Below are positions 54,560-63,148 of a DNA stretch of 64,000 bases, in pieces. Source of the DNA: Streptomyces antioxidans (lineage in GTDB: Bacteria > Actinomycetota > Actinomycetes > Streptomycetales > Streptomycetaceae); the NCBI RefSeq assembly GCF_000968685.2, contig NZ_LAKD02000005.1:157166-221165 (forward strand), given 5' to 3'. The notes under the pieces are model-generated. The model was not told the origin of the DNA, made no database searches, and saw nothing but the letters and a program-made list of their open reading frames with translations. A program made the position numbers and the translations under genes. Position 1 is the stretch's first letter, and each line of letters starts with the position of its first letter.

Positions 54560-55366
54560 GTGTACCCACACGTCGGGGTTGACGCCTCGGGCCTGGCTAC
54601 GCTGCGCGCAACGGTCCTCGACTGTCTGCGCGGCTTCGTCCCCACCGCGTATGCCGTCCCCGCCCTCGCCACCCCACAGCCCGTCAGCCCAGCCGTCGGC
54701 ACGGTCGACCGCCCCGGCCAGGCCGGTCCGTGCTACGCCCTGGCGGACGGCGGCGCCGCGGTGGGCAGACGCCCCCGCGGCTCCACCCCCACCGCCCGGC
54801 GCCCAAGCGCCGACAGCGACAGCCGCCGCATGATGGACCTCGTCGAGCGCGCCCAGTCCGGAGAGGCCGAGGCGTTCGGCAGGCTCTACGACCAGTACGC
54901 CGACACGGTCTACCGCTACATCTACTACCGCGTGGGCGGCCGGGCCACGGCCGAGGACCTCACCAGCGAGACGTTCCTGCGGGCCCTGCGCCGCATCGGC
55001 ACCTTCACCTGGCAGGGCCGCGACTTCGGCGCCTGGCTGGTGACCATCGCCCGCAACCTCGTCGCCGACCACTTCAAGTCCAGCCGCTTCCGGCTCGAGG
55101 TCACCACCGGCGAGATGCTGGACGCCAACGAGGTCGAGCGCAGCCCCGAGGACTCCGTCCTCGAATCGCTGTCCAACGCGGCCCTGCTGCAGGCGGTGCG
55201 CAAGCTCAACCCGCAGCAGCAGGAGTGCGTGACGCTCCGCTTCCTCCAGGGCCTCTCGGTCGCCGAGACCGCCCGGGTCATGGGGAAGAACGAGGGCGCG
55301 ATCAAAACGCTGCAGTACCGGGCCGTGCGCACCCTGGCCCGGCTCCTGCCGGACGACGCCCGCTGA
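54560..55366 (+). CDS. bldN: Developmental ECF sigma factor BldN
   Basis: The protein has 268 residues. The first about 86 residues form the BldN pro-sequence (YPHVGVDASGLATLRATVLD and FVPTAYAVP are characteristic). Sigma region 2 follows (LVERAQSGEAEAFGRLYDQY, TAEDLTSETFLRALRRIG, FGAWLVTIARNLVADHFKSS), then region 4 (LNPQQQECVTLRFLQGLSVA, AETARVMGKNEGAIKTLQYR). BldN directs genes for aerial hyphae, including chaplins and rodlins. GTG 54560 is preceded by GGGAG. Pairing with rsbN confirms the identity. Confidence 0.94.
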   Translation: MYPHVGVDASGLATLRATVLDCLRGFVPTAYAVPALATPQPVSPAVGTVDRPGQAGPCYALADGGAAVGRRPRGSTPTARRPSADSDSRRMMDLVERAQSGEAEAFGRLYDQYADTVYRYIYYRVGGRATAEDLTSETFLRALRRIGTFTWQGRDFGAWLVTIARNLVADHFKSSRFRLEVTTGEMLDANEVERSPEDSVLESLSNAALLQAVRKLNPQQQECVTLRFLQGLSVAETARVMGKNEGAIKTLQYRAVRTLARLLPDDAR

Positions 55367-55583
55367 CCGTCCGTATCCTCCCGGCCACGGTCCGTCCGCC
55401 CGTCGGGAGGGCCGCCGGGGAGGGCGTAACCCGGGTGCTGCGCCGCTCGTTGTGGGGGATGCAGGCGCCTCGTGGTCGTGCCCTGCCCGTGATCCACTCA
55501 CTCGATCGGGTGGACGCGCGCATGGCACGGAACCCTCGGGTGTCCTGGGGAGTCGACCGTCACGACGAGAGGAGGTGCCGCCT

Positions 55584-56828
55584 GTGATCGCGAACGTATC
55601 GGCACACCGGCGGGCGAACGCCTTCGCCAAGGCCCTGGAGGCCCTGGAGGACCTGGAGAGCAACCACCAGGCCGCCCAGGACGAGACGCCGCAGCAACAG
55701 CCAGGTTCCCCATCGGCGGAGAGCGCCGAGCGGAGACGGCTGCTGGCCCTGGCGAGCGGGCTGGGCGAGCTGCCCGCACCGGCATTGGACCCGGAGGTCC
55801 GCGCCACCCAGCGGGCGCAGCTGCTCGCCGCCATGGAGGCGGCCTTCGCCGAGGGGGCGCCGCGCGTGCCCGAGCAGCGCCGCCGCCCCAGTGGTGCCCA
55901 CCGGGCCAAACCCCCGGTGGCAAGATTCCGCCCCCGTTCCCGCTGGTCCAAGGGGCTCGCGGCCGGGGGGCTCACGGTCGGCGTGGCGGCGGGCGCGTTC
56001 GGCGGCGTCGCCGCGGCCAGCTCGAACGCGCTGCCCGGAGACACCCTCTACGGGTTCAAGCGCGGTATGGAAGACCTGAAGCTCGAGATGGCGGACGGCG
56101 ACGCCGACCGGGGCCGGATCTATCTGGACCAGGCGTCCACGCGGATGAGCGAGGCGCGCCGCCTGATGGAGCGGACCCGCACCGGCGATCTGGACCATGA
56201 CTCGCTGGGCGAGATCCGCCGGGTCCTGGCCGGGATGCGCCATGACGCCTCCGAGGGCCACCGGCTGCTCCACGAGGTCTATCAGCGCGATGGCTCGCTC
56301 GGCCCCATCCAGCAGCTGTCCAGCTTCTCCCAGGCCCACCGCGACGGCTGGAGCCGACTGCGCGAGCGGCTGCCGGTCCAGCTCATGGACGTCGGCGACG
56401 AGGTGAGCTCGGTCTTCGACGCCATAGACCAAGAGGTCGGTCCGCTGCGGGCGTTGCTGCCCACGAAGAAGGGCCAGCAGGCCCAGTCCGGCCCGCAGAC
56501 CGGCCATACGCCACAGCGCGCGGGCGGGCTGGACCCGGACGACCGCCCGGCGTCCGCCTCGGCCGCCCCGAGCGGGGGCCGCACCGACGGGAAGACGGCC
56601 CCCGGGCCGCACCCGTCGTCCTCGGCCAGCACCAGCAGCCAGAGCGGCGGGCTGGTGGGCGGGGCAGGTGACCTGCTGGACCCACCGCTCGGGGGCGGGT
56701 CCAGCCCCAGCCCCTCCACGGGCAAGGGCGACCCGGGCAGCAAGCCGTCCCAGCCGGACATCACCATCCCCCCGCTCCTTCCGGACCTGCTGCCGGGCCT
56801 GAGCATCGACGGCGACGACACGAGGTGA
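55584..56828 (+). CDS. rsbN: Anti-sigma factor RsbN for BldN (DUF5667)
   Basis: The protein has 414 residues. The N-terminal part (IANVSAHRRANAFAKALEAL) is the sigma-binding region in the cytoplasm. One membrane helix near 132-157 (GLAAGGLTVGVAAGAFGGVAAA) precedes a helical extracytoplasmic domain (NALPGDTLYGFKRGMEDLKL) of the DUF5667 family and a long Ser/Pro/Gly-rich tail. GTG 55584 has GAGGAGG. It lies 218 bp after bldN, in the same orientation. Confidence 0.92.
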   Translation: MIANVSAHRRANAFAKALEALEDLESNHQAAQDETPQQQPGSPSAESAERRRLLALASGLGELPAPALDPEVRATQRAQLLAAMEAAFAEGAPRVPEQRRRPSGAHRAKPPVARFRPRSRWSKGLAAGGLTVGVAAGAFGGVAAASSNALPGDTLYGFKRGMEDLKLEMADGDADRGRIYLDQASTRMSEARRLMERTRTGDLDHDSLGEIRRVLAGMRHDASEGHRLLHEVYQRDGSLGPIQQLSSFSQAHRDGWSRLRERLPVQLMDVGDEVSSVFDAIDQEVGPLRALLPTKKGQQAQSGPQTGHTPQRAGGLDPDDRPASASAAPSGGRTDGKTAPGPHPSSSASTSSQSGGLVGGAGDLLDPPLGGGSSPSPSTGKGDPGSKPSQPDITIPPLLPDLLPGLSIDGDDTR

Positions 56829-56833
56829 AAGTG

Positions 56834-56862
56834 CCGGGGGTGGGCACACCGCCCGCCCCCGG
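56834..56862. terminator. Terminator between rsbN and acyltransferase genes
   Basis: CCGGGGGTGGGC-ACACC-GCCCGCCCCCGG has a 12-bp stem with one G-U pair, between convergent genes. Confidence 0.82.
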
Positions 56863-56888
56863 ACCGCCTTTCGGTCAGGAACCCGAAC

Positions 56889-57935
56889 TCAGAAGAACAC
56901 CGACCGGCGCTGGACGAGCAGCTTGTAGAGCGTGTGCTGGATCGTCTCTCGTACCTGGTCGGTCAGGTTGAACATCAGCATCGGGTCGTCCGCCGCCTCC
57001 GGCGGATGCCCGTCGGTGGGGATGGGCTCGCCGAACTGGATGGTCCACTTCGTCGGCAGCGGCACCGCGCCCAGCGGCCCGAGCAGCGGGAAGGTCGGCG
57101 TGATCGGGAAGTACGGAATGCCGAGCAGCCGGGCCAGGGTCCTCGCGTTCCCCACCATCGGGTAGATTTCCTCCGCACCCACGATCGAGCACGGCACGAT
57201 CGGCGCCCCCGCGCGCAGCGCCGTCGAGACAAAGCCGCCCCGCCCGAAGCGCTGCAGCTTGTACCGCTCGGCGAACGGCTTGCCGATCCCCTTGAAGCCC
57301 TCCGGCATCACCCCGACCACCTCGCCGCGCTCCAGCAGCAGCTGGGCGTCCTCGGCACAGGCGAGGGTGTGCCCGGCCTTGCGGGCCAGCTCGTTGATGA
57401 CCGGCAGCACGAAGACCAGATCGGCGGCGAGCAGCCGCAGATGGCGCTTGGCCGGGTGGTTGTCGTGCACCGCGACCTGGAGCATCAGCCCGTCCAGCGG
57501 GAGCACTCCGGAGTGGTTGGCGACGACGAGGGCGCCGCCGCTGTCGGGGATGTTCTCGATCCCCTTCACCTCGACCCGGAAGTACTTGTCGGACAGCGGA
57601 CGGAGCAGGGACATCAGCACCTGCTCGGTCAGATCGTGGTCGTAGCCGAAGTCGTCGACCTCGTAGTCCCCGGTGATCCTGCGGCGCAGAAAACTCAGCC
57701 CGTGGGCCAGCTTGCGCTCCCAGTCGCCGCTGCCCGGGGCGGGTTTGGGCGGGTCGGGAGGCAGGGGCGGCACGGCCGCGGCCGCCGTCTGGGGGCACTG
57801 CTCAAGCGCCTCGTCGCGCTGCTGCGGTACGGGCTTGAGCGAGCCCTGGGAGCGGCCGCCGCGGCCCAGCCGGGGGACCTTCCTCCGGGACGACCGGGGC
57901 TCCTCACCGAACGGAATGACCTTGGCGTCCGCCAT
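56889..57935 (-). CDS. 1-acyl-glycerol-phosphate-type acyltransferase (PlsC family)
   Basis: The protein has 348 residues. PlsC blocks are VANHSGVLPLDGLML (NHxxxxD-like), FVLPVINELARKAG, ERGEVVGVMPEGFKGIGKPF, and GAPIVPCSIVGAEEIYP. The N-terminal about 80 residues are a Pro/Arg-rich extension. It transfers acyl groups to lysophospholipids or diverse alcohols; the acceptor is unknown. ATG 57935 follows AAGGAG, 15 bp after the epimerase stop, so the two genes form a unit. Confidence 0.88.
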   Translation of the reverse strand: MADAKVIPFGEEPRSSRRKVPRLGRGGRSQGSLKPVPQQRDEALEQCPQTAAAAVPPLPPDPPKPAPGSGDWERKLAHGLSFLRRRITGDYEVDDFGYDHDLTEQVLMSLLRPLSDKYFRVEVKGIENIPDSGGALVVANHSGVLPLDGLMLQVAVHDNHPAKRHLRLLAADLVFVLPVINELARKAGHTLACAEDAQLLLERGEVVGVMPEGFKGIGKPFAERYKLQRFGRGGFVSTALRAGAPIVPCSIVGAEEIYPMVGNARTLARLLGIPYFPITPTFPLLGPLGAVPLPTKWTIQFGEPIPTDGHPPEAADDPMLMFNLTDQVRETIQHTLYKLLVQRRSVFF

Positions 57936-57949
57936 GGTGGTTGCGCTCC

Positions 57950-58993
57950 TTAAGGCTGGGCGCCGGCGGGCAGCAGCGCGGCGAGCCGGTCGACGGTACG
58001 GGCAAGGGTCTCGGGCGGGAGCAGCCCGGGGCCGCGGCTGTGCGCATAGTCCGCGAGGGCACCGGCGGTGGTGTGCTCGGGTTCGAATCCCAGGGTCTCG
58101 CGCATCTGGGTGGTGGCCACGACCCGGCCGTGGGTGAGCAGCCGGATCTGCTCGGGCGAGAAGTCGGTGATGCCGAGGGACCGCAGTGCGGTGCGGGCCC
58201 AGCGCAGGGTGGGCAGCAGCAGCGGCAGGGTCGGGCGGCCGAGCCGCCGGGCGGCCTGGGAGAGCAGCAGCACCCCGTCTCCGGCGATGTTGAACGTGCC
58301 GCTGTTGAGCGTGGACCGGCGCGGTTCGGAGGCCGCGATCCGCAGCACCTCGATGGCGTCCTTCTCGTGGACGAACTGCAGCCGCGGGTCGTAGCCGATG
58401 ACGGTGGGCAGCACCGGCAGCGCGAAGTACTCGGCGAGCGGGGAGTCCGCGCACGGCCCCAGGATGTTGGCGAAGCGCAGCACGCACACCGCGACATCGG
58501 GGCGGCGCCGGGCGAAACCGCGGACGTATCCCTCGACCTCGACGGTGTCCTTGGCGAAGCCGCCGCTGGGCAGGGATTTGGGCGGGGTGGTCTCGCTGAA
58601 GACGGCGGGGTCACGGGGCGCGGAGCCGTAGACACTGGTGCTGGACTTCACCACCAGCCGCTGCACCGACGGGGCCTTCTGGCAGGCGCCGAGCAGCTGC
58701 ATGGTGCCGATGACATTGGTCTCCTTGACCGAGGCGCGATTGCCGCGCGCGCCCAGCGGAGTGCCGTTGATATCCATGTGGACGACGGTGTGGACGCCGT
58801 ATTCGGCGAGCAGTTTCCCGATCGTGGGATGACGGATATCGGCCCGGACGAAGTCGGCGCCGCCGAGGCGGTGTTCGGGCGGTACGGCGTCCACGCCGAT
58901 CACCCGCTCCACATCGGGTTCGCGCTGTATGCGCCGGACGAAACGGCCTCCCAGCCGGCGAGCGACCCCGGTGACGAGCACGACCTTTCCCAA
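57950..58993 (-). CDS. NAD-dependent epimerase/dehydratase (extended SDR)
   Basis: The protein has 347 residues. The NAD-binding start is VVLVTGVARRLGGRFVRRIQ (GxxxxxG). Other blocks: VVHMDINGTPLGARGN, SSTSVYGSAPRDP and GGFAKDTVEVEGYVRGF, with the YxxxK motif replaced by FAKDTVE at the usual place. It might act on a nucleotide-sugar, but the altered YxxxK makes catalysis uncertain. TTG 58993 has GGAAGG about 8 bp upstream. It is the first gene of the pair with the acyltransferase. Confidence 0.85.
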   Translation of the reverse strand: MGKVVLVTGVARRLGGRFVRRIQREPDVERVIGVDAVPPEHRLGGADFVRADIRHPTIGKLLAEYGVHTVVHMDINGTPLGARGNRASVKETNVIGTMQLLGACQKAPSVQRLVVKSSTSVYGSAPRDPAVFSETTPPKSLPSGGFAKDTVEVEGYVRGFARRRPDVAVCVLRFANILGPCADSPLAEYFALPVLPTVIGYDPRLQFVHEKDAIEVLRIAASEPRRSTLNSGTFNIAGDGVLLLSQAARRLGRPTLPLLLPTLRWARTALRSLGITDFSPEQIRLLTHGRVVATTQMRETLGFEPEHTTAGALADYAHSRGPGLLPPETLARTVDRLAALLPAGAQP

Positions 58994-59148
58994 GATCAGC
59001 GCCTTCCTTCCCACCCTCGTCCGAGCTGGGTTGTGCCGAACACCGTAACCGGTCGATGTTGCACTGTGATGACCACTCGCCGCGCGGTGCGACGTTTTAG
59101 GCCGGGGCCACAGGGGCGGACGCGGCGGAGACCCGCGCCGCCCATGCA

Positions 59149-59183
59149 CCGCGGCCCTCCCACCGGTGGTGGGAGGGCCGCGG
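59149..59183. terminator. Terminator after the bS22 gene
   Basis: CCGCGGCCCTCCCACC and its complement form a 16-bp stem with a 3-nt loop. It lies 20 bp past the bS22 stop. Confidence 0.92.
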
Positions 59184-59204
59184 GACGAACACAGCGTCGC
59201 TTGC

Positions 59205-59303
59205 TTACTTCTTGTTGCGACGCTGGACGCGCGTGCGCTTGAGCAGCTTGCGGTGCTTCTTCTTGGCCATCCGCTTGCGCCGCTTCTTGATAACAGAGCC
59301 CAC
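59205..59303 (-). CDS. Small ribosomal protein bS22 (AURKAIP1/COX24 domain)
   Basis: The protein has 32 residues, nearly all basic: [20 protein letters not shown] followed by [11 protein letters not shown]. This is the actinobacterial 30S protein bS22, bound to 16S rRNA. GTG 59303 has a GAGGGT SD. It is usually missed by gene finders because of its size. bdtA lies 137 bp upstream on the same strand. Confidence 0.9.
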   Translation of the reverse strand: MGSVIKKRRKRMAKKKHRKLLKRTRVQRRNKK

Positions 59304-59440
59304 GACTACCCTCGCTCACTTCGATTCACTCGGTGCGGGGCGTCCGAGCCCACACGACCTACATCGGGCCAGCCTACCCGGCGCCAAGCGAACCACGTAA
59401 TCCGAGGGTCCTCCCCGGGCCCGGAAACGGCCTGGGCGGA

Positions 59441-59650
59441 CTAGGCGGACTCCACCCCCACATACGATTCGCGGAGGTATTCATGAACCGCTTGCTCTGG
59501 GACCCGGAAAGACCTGCCCACCCGGATCGCCGGCAGATGACCGCTGTGCACCAAGCGGTACACGGTCATCTTGGACACTCGCATCACCGAGGCGACTTCC
59601 GCCACGGTCAGAAACTGAACCTCGTTCAGAGGCCGTTCGCCAGCAGCCAT
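59441..59650 (-). CDS. bdtA: Excisionase-type DNA-binding protein BdtA
   Basis: The protein has 69 residues: a MerR/excisionase-like winged helix, FLTVAEVASVMRVSKMTVYR and VHSGHLPAIRVGRSFRVPEQ, ending AVHEYLRESYVGVESA. The sequence closely matches Streptomyces BdtA, a BldD target. A plausible BldD-like box (ACCCCAGGT, 59725-59733) is about 80 bp upstream. ATG 59650; the SD is weak. It probably regulates developmental genes; the target is unknown. Confidence 0.83.
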   Translation of the reverse strand: MAAGERPLNEVQFLTVAEVASVMRVSKMTVYRLVHSGHLPAIRVGRSFRVPEQAVHEYLRESYVGVESA

Positions 59651-59724
59651 GACAACACCTGAACCTTCCGCACATGTCGGGCACCGGCTTCCCCTCCGGT
59701 GACTCCTGGTCGCATGCGCGCTCC

Positions 59725-59733
59725 ACCCCAGGT
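59725..59733. promoter_or_regulatory. Candidate BldD box upstream of bdtA
   Basis: ACCCCAGGT, within CTCCACCCCAGGTTAGGG, shows the AC-N5-GT core seen in BldD sites, with mismatches to the full palindrome. Inferred from pattern and from the known BldD control of bdtA. Confidence 0.35.
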
Positions 59734-59779
59734 TAGGGGCGGGTGATGCAAGTGGGGAAGAGGAGTAGCGATCGGACGC

Positions 59780-60595
59780 CTACTGTGACAGACACGCTCG
59801 ATTGAGTACATAGCGAGTAATCGGCCGGTAGTAACCAGACCGCACACCGTCATCAAGCGGAACGGCGACGGACACCCGCCCCTCGGCCTCCCCGACGAAC
59901 AGCGCGGGGTCGTCCGTGTCACCGGGACCGATGGCCTCAAAGCCCAGCTGACCTGCTCCGCAGACCCATCCGTGGTCTCCGATGACAAGCCCGGGCAGGG
60001 GCCCGCCGGACTCCGCGGCACAGCCGAGGGCGACCCGAACCGGGAGCGGCGAATGGCTGTGGGCGCCCGGCTCACTCGCGGTCGGGCGAGCGCCGGGCGC
60101 CCGCACCATCGCGACACCTCGTACGTAGGAGAGCCGGTGGGTACGTACGCCGAACCGCGTCGTTATGTCGATACATCTACCCTGCGCGGGAGTGAGGACA
60201 CGGCAGCCCGCCGCCGAGAGCGCCGACGCCAACGCGGCGTAGAAGCCGAGGAGACGGTGGGGATGACCGGTGCCGAGGAGCACCGGGAGCCGGTCCCGGG
60301 CGGCCCCGCGCAGCCGGTCCGCGAAGGCGTCCAGCGCGGCGATCGTCAGCCCCGGATCGATCACATCCGGACCCGAAACATTGGCCGGGTCGATCGAAAC
60401 TCCGCATTTCTCGCCCATCAGGCCGAGCAATTCCATAAAGGACCAGTCGTATTCGGGCTCCAGCCCGAGCAGCACCCGGGGGTCACGGGCCGCGAAGAGC
60501 CGATAGCGGCGCAGGCTCCCCTCCCGGCTCGTGGCCACGGGCCCGGCGAGCCGCGCCGCCAGCAGATGCGCACGCAGCGCCGCGGTACTCAACAC
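59780..60595 (-). CDS. Conserved actinobacterial protein, annotated as a phosphatase in relatives
   Basis: The protein has 271 residues and is soluble. LPVLLGTGHPHRLLGFYAAL (about 104-123) and LVIGDHGWVCGAGQLGFEAI (about 202-221) are the most conserved-looking stretches, along with LFVGEAEGRVSVAVPLDDGV. A Gly-x-Gly-His motif suggests a phosphate-binding site, but no HAD, RHG or DxD catalytic motif is evident, so the activity is unproven. Start GTG 60595 has a poor SD. It is transcribed alone, upstream of bdtA on the same strand. Confidence 0.7.
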   Translation of the reverse strand: MLSTAALRAHLLAARLAGPVATSREGSLRRYRLFAARDPRVLLGLEPEYDWSFMELLGLMGEKCGVSIDPANVSGPDVIDPGLTIAALDAFADRLRGAARDRLPVLLGTGHPHRLLGFYAALASALSAAGCRVLTPAQGRCIDITTRFGVRTHRLSYVRGVAMVRAPGARPTASEPGAHSHSPLPVRVALGCAAESGGPLPGLVIGDHGWVCGAGQLGFEAIGPGDTDDPALFVGEAEGRVSVAVPLDDGVRSGYYRPITRYVLNRACLSQ

Positions 60596-60717
60596 GCCAC
60601 CGATGCTGGCGGACCCGCCCCCTCGGCCGCCCGGATACGCGGGCAGACCCCACGGTTGGCGTAACGGCCGCTACGGGTTGTCCCGCGGACCACGCGGGGC
60701 CCCGGGGGCTGGCCGCC

Positions 60718-61890
60718 CTACGGCAGCAGCCCGTGGTGCGGGAAGACCGCCCGGCGTGTCGCCAGAACCGCCTGGTCCAGCCGGTCGGCCGGGTCGTACC
60801 CGGCCTCGTGGAAGTCCTGCCAGTCCGGCTCCCGCCCGTCCGTCATCCGCCGCGGCGCGTCCATCCGGGTCCGCCGGTACACCTCCTGCCGCCACTCCTC
60901 CGGCACCGGTGTGGTGGGCTCCACCGGCCGCCCCGCCGCGATCGCGACCAGATGCGTCCAGGACCGCGGCACCACGTCCACCACCGCGTAGCCGCCGCCC
61001 CCGAGCGCCACCCAGCGTCCGTCCGCGTGCTCGTGCGCCAGCCGGTGACAGCTCTCGGCGACCGCCCGCTGCGCGTCGACGGTCACCGCCAAGTGGGCCA
61101 GCGGGTCCTCGACATGGGTGTCCGCGCCGTGCTGGGTCACCAGCACCTGCGGGCGGAACGCCGCCAGCAGTTCCGGCACCACCGCGTGAAAGGCCCGCAG
61201 CCAGCCCGAGTCCGAGGTCCCGGCCGGGAGGGCCAGATTGACCGCCGAGCCCTCGGCGCCCTCCCCGCCCGCCTCCTCCGGCCAGCCGGTCTGCGGGAAC
61301 AGCGTCCGGGGGTGCTCGTGCAGCGAGATCGTCAGCACTCGCGGATCGTCCCAGAAGGCCGCCTGCACCCCGTCCCCGTGGTGGACGTCCACATCCACAT
61401 ACGCGACCCGCTCCGCACCCAGCTCCAGCAGCCGCGCGACCGCCAGCGCCGCGTCGTTGTAGATGCAGAACCCGGACGCGCCCCGGGGCATGGCGTGGTG
61501 CAGCCCGCCCGCGAAGTTCACCGCGTGCAGCGCCTCCCCGCGCCAGACGTCCTCGGCCGCGCCCACCGACTGCCCGGCGATCAGTGCGGACGCCTCGTGC
61601 ATCCCCGCGAAGGCTGGATCGTCGATCGTCCCGAGCCCGTACGAGCCGTCCGCCGCCTCCGGGGCGCCCGAGGCCCGTCGTACCGCCTCGATGTACTCCT
61701 GCCCGTGGACCAGGCGCAGCGTCGACTCCCCCGCCGGTTTGGCGGCCACCACCCGGACCGCCCGGTCCAGTCCGTACGCCTGCACCAACCGCATGGTCAG
61801 CGCCAACCGCACCGGGTCCATCGGATGCCCGGCGCCGAAGTCGTATCCGGTTACTTCCTCATCCCACATCAACTGTGCGCGGCCGCTCAT
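60718..61890 (-). CDS. acuC: Acetoin utilization protein AcuC (histone-deacetylase family)
   Basis: The protein has 390 residues. Zinc and active-site motifs of the HDAC fold are present: NFAGGLHHAMPRGASGFCIYNDAALAV (paired His), YVDVDVHHGDGVQAAFWDD, TISLHEHPRTLFPQTG and TQHGADTHVEDPLAHL, with the Tyr loop LGGGGYAV. It removes acetyl groups from lysines, for example activating acetyl-CoA synthetase. ATG 61890 is the start used; GTG 61899 is an alternative. It overlaps the end of the MFS gene. Confidence 0.93.
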   Translation of the reverse strand: MSGRAQLMWDEEVTGYDFGAGHPMDPVRLALTMRLVQAYGLDRAVRVVAAKPAGESTLRLVHGQEYIEAVRRASGAPEAADGSYGLGTIDDPAFAGMHEASALIAGQSVGAAEDVWRGEALHAVNFAGGLHHAMPRGASGFCIYNDAALAVARLLELGAERVAYVDVDVHHGDGVQAAFWDDPRVLTISLHEHPRTLFPQTGWPEEAGGEGAEGSAVNLALPAGTSDSGWLRAFHAVVPELLAAFRPQVLVTQHGADTHVEDPLAHLAVTVDAQRAVAESCHRLAHEHADGRWVALGGGGYAVVDVVPRSWTHLVAIAAGRPVEPTTPVPEEWRQEVYRRTRMDAPRRMTDGREPDWQDFHEAGYDPADRLDQAVLATRRAVFPHHGLLP

Positions 61891-63124
61891 GCCCGTCACC
61901 GTATCCGGCTGGTACGGGGCTGAACGACCTCGCGTACCGGATCGTCATCAGCACGAGCGCCATCGGCACCAGCATCGCCGCACGGTAGTTCCACGCCCCG
62001 CCCAGCGCGCCGACGAGCGGGGAGCCGATGAGGAAGCCCACGTAGTTGAAGATGTTCAGGCGGGCGACGGCGGCATCGGACGCCCCGGGGAAGAGCCGCC
62101 CCGCGGCCGCGAAGGTCTGCGGCACCAGTACGCACAGCCCCAGCCCCAGCAGCGTGAACCCGGCCATCCCCACCCACGCCCCGGGCGCCGCCGCGACCAC
62201 CGCGAAGCCGCCGCCCGCGAGCAGCGCCCCGGCCCTGACCACGGTGACCGCGCCGAAGCGCCGCACCCCGAGGTCGCCGAAGGAGCGGCCGAGGAGCGTG
62301 GTGACCATATAGACGTTGTACGGGACCGTGGCCAGCTGCTCGGAGCTGTGCAGCACGTCCTCCAGATACTTGGCGCTCCAGTTGGAGACGGTGGAATCGC
62401 CGATGTAGGCGAAGGCCATGACGAGGCAGAGCGGCAGCAGCGCGCGCATGCCCACGGAGGCGCCGTCGCGGCGTGCGGGCTCGGCCTGCTGGGGCTGAAG
62501 CTCGGCTTGTCCGGTCTGATGGGCGCCTTGGGCCTGTTCGGGCTGATGGGCGCCTCGGTCGACGTACCAGCGGCTGGCGATCAGCGCGACGGGCACCAGG
62601 ACGGCCACCAGCGGCGCGTAGAGCGTGGGCAGCGGCAGGTCCCAGTGTGCCCCGGCCCAGGCGAGCGAGGCCCCGGCGATCCCTCCAAGGCTGTACGCGC
62701 CGTGGAAGCCGAGCATGATGCTGCGCCCGTAGGCGCGCTGGAGGCTGACCCCGAGCATGTTCATCGACGCGTCGAGCGCCCCGACCGTCAGCCCGAACAC
62801 CGCGAGCGCCAGCGCGAGCTGCCACACCGCCGTGCCCGATCCGGCGGCCAGCAGGGCGAGGGAGACGATGGGCTGCACCACGCGGAGGACCAGCCCCGGA
62901 CGCATCCGCCTGACCAGATGCTCGGTGCCGACGCTGCCCGCCCCGGCGAGGATCGGCACGGCGGCCAGGAAGACGGGCAGCAGCCCATCGGATATCCCGT
63001 ACCGGTCCTGGAGCGCGGGTATGCGCGTCACCAGCAAAGCGAAGATCGCACCCTGGACGAAGAAGCTGATGGCCAATGAGGCCCGGCCCTGCCGGAGCCT
63101 GCGGCTTCCACGCGCATCCGTCAT
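61859..63124 (-). CDS. MFS transporter (YbjJ-like)
   Basis: The protein has 421 residues with twelve membrane helices in two halves, separated by a Gln/Glu/Ala-rich loop (QPEQAQGAHQTGQAELQPQQ) in the middle. The first half has LDASMNMLGVSLQRAYGRSIMLGFHGAYSLGGIAG, a signature of this MFS group. Substrate unknown. ATG 63124 follows the HAD gene by 24 bp. The C-terminal end overlaps the acuC start by about 32 bp in another frame. Confidence 0.88.
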   Translation of the reverse strand: MTDARGSRRLRQGRASLAISFFVQGAIFALLVTRIPALQDRYGISDGLLPVFLAAVPILAGAGSVGTEHLVRRMRPGLVLRVVQPIVSLALLAAGSGTAVWQLALALAVFGLTVGALDASMNMLGVSLQRAYGRSIMLGFHGAYSLGGIAGASLAWAGAHWDLPLPTLYAPLVAVLVPVALIASRWYVDRGAHQPEQAQGAHQTGQAELQPQQAEPARRDGASVGMRALLPLCLVMAFAYIGDSTVSNWSAKYLEDVLHSSEQLATVPYNVYMVTTLLGRSFGDLGVRRFGAVTVVRAGALLAGGGFAVVAAAPGAWVGMAGFTLLGLGLCVLVPQTFAAAGRLFPGASDAAVARLNIFNYVGFLIGSPLVGALGGAWNYRAAMLVPMALVLMTIRYARSFSPVPAGYGDGHERPRTVDVG

Positions 63125-63148
63125 GGGCGTGGAGCGTACGGCCCCGGG

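Noticed and set aside
58077..58090. tRNA-like GGTTCGAATCCC motif
   Set aside because: It lies inside the reading frame of the epimerase gene on the other strand, where it encodes GFEPEH. No cloverleaf can be built around it.
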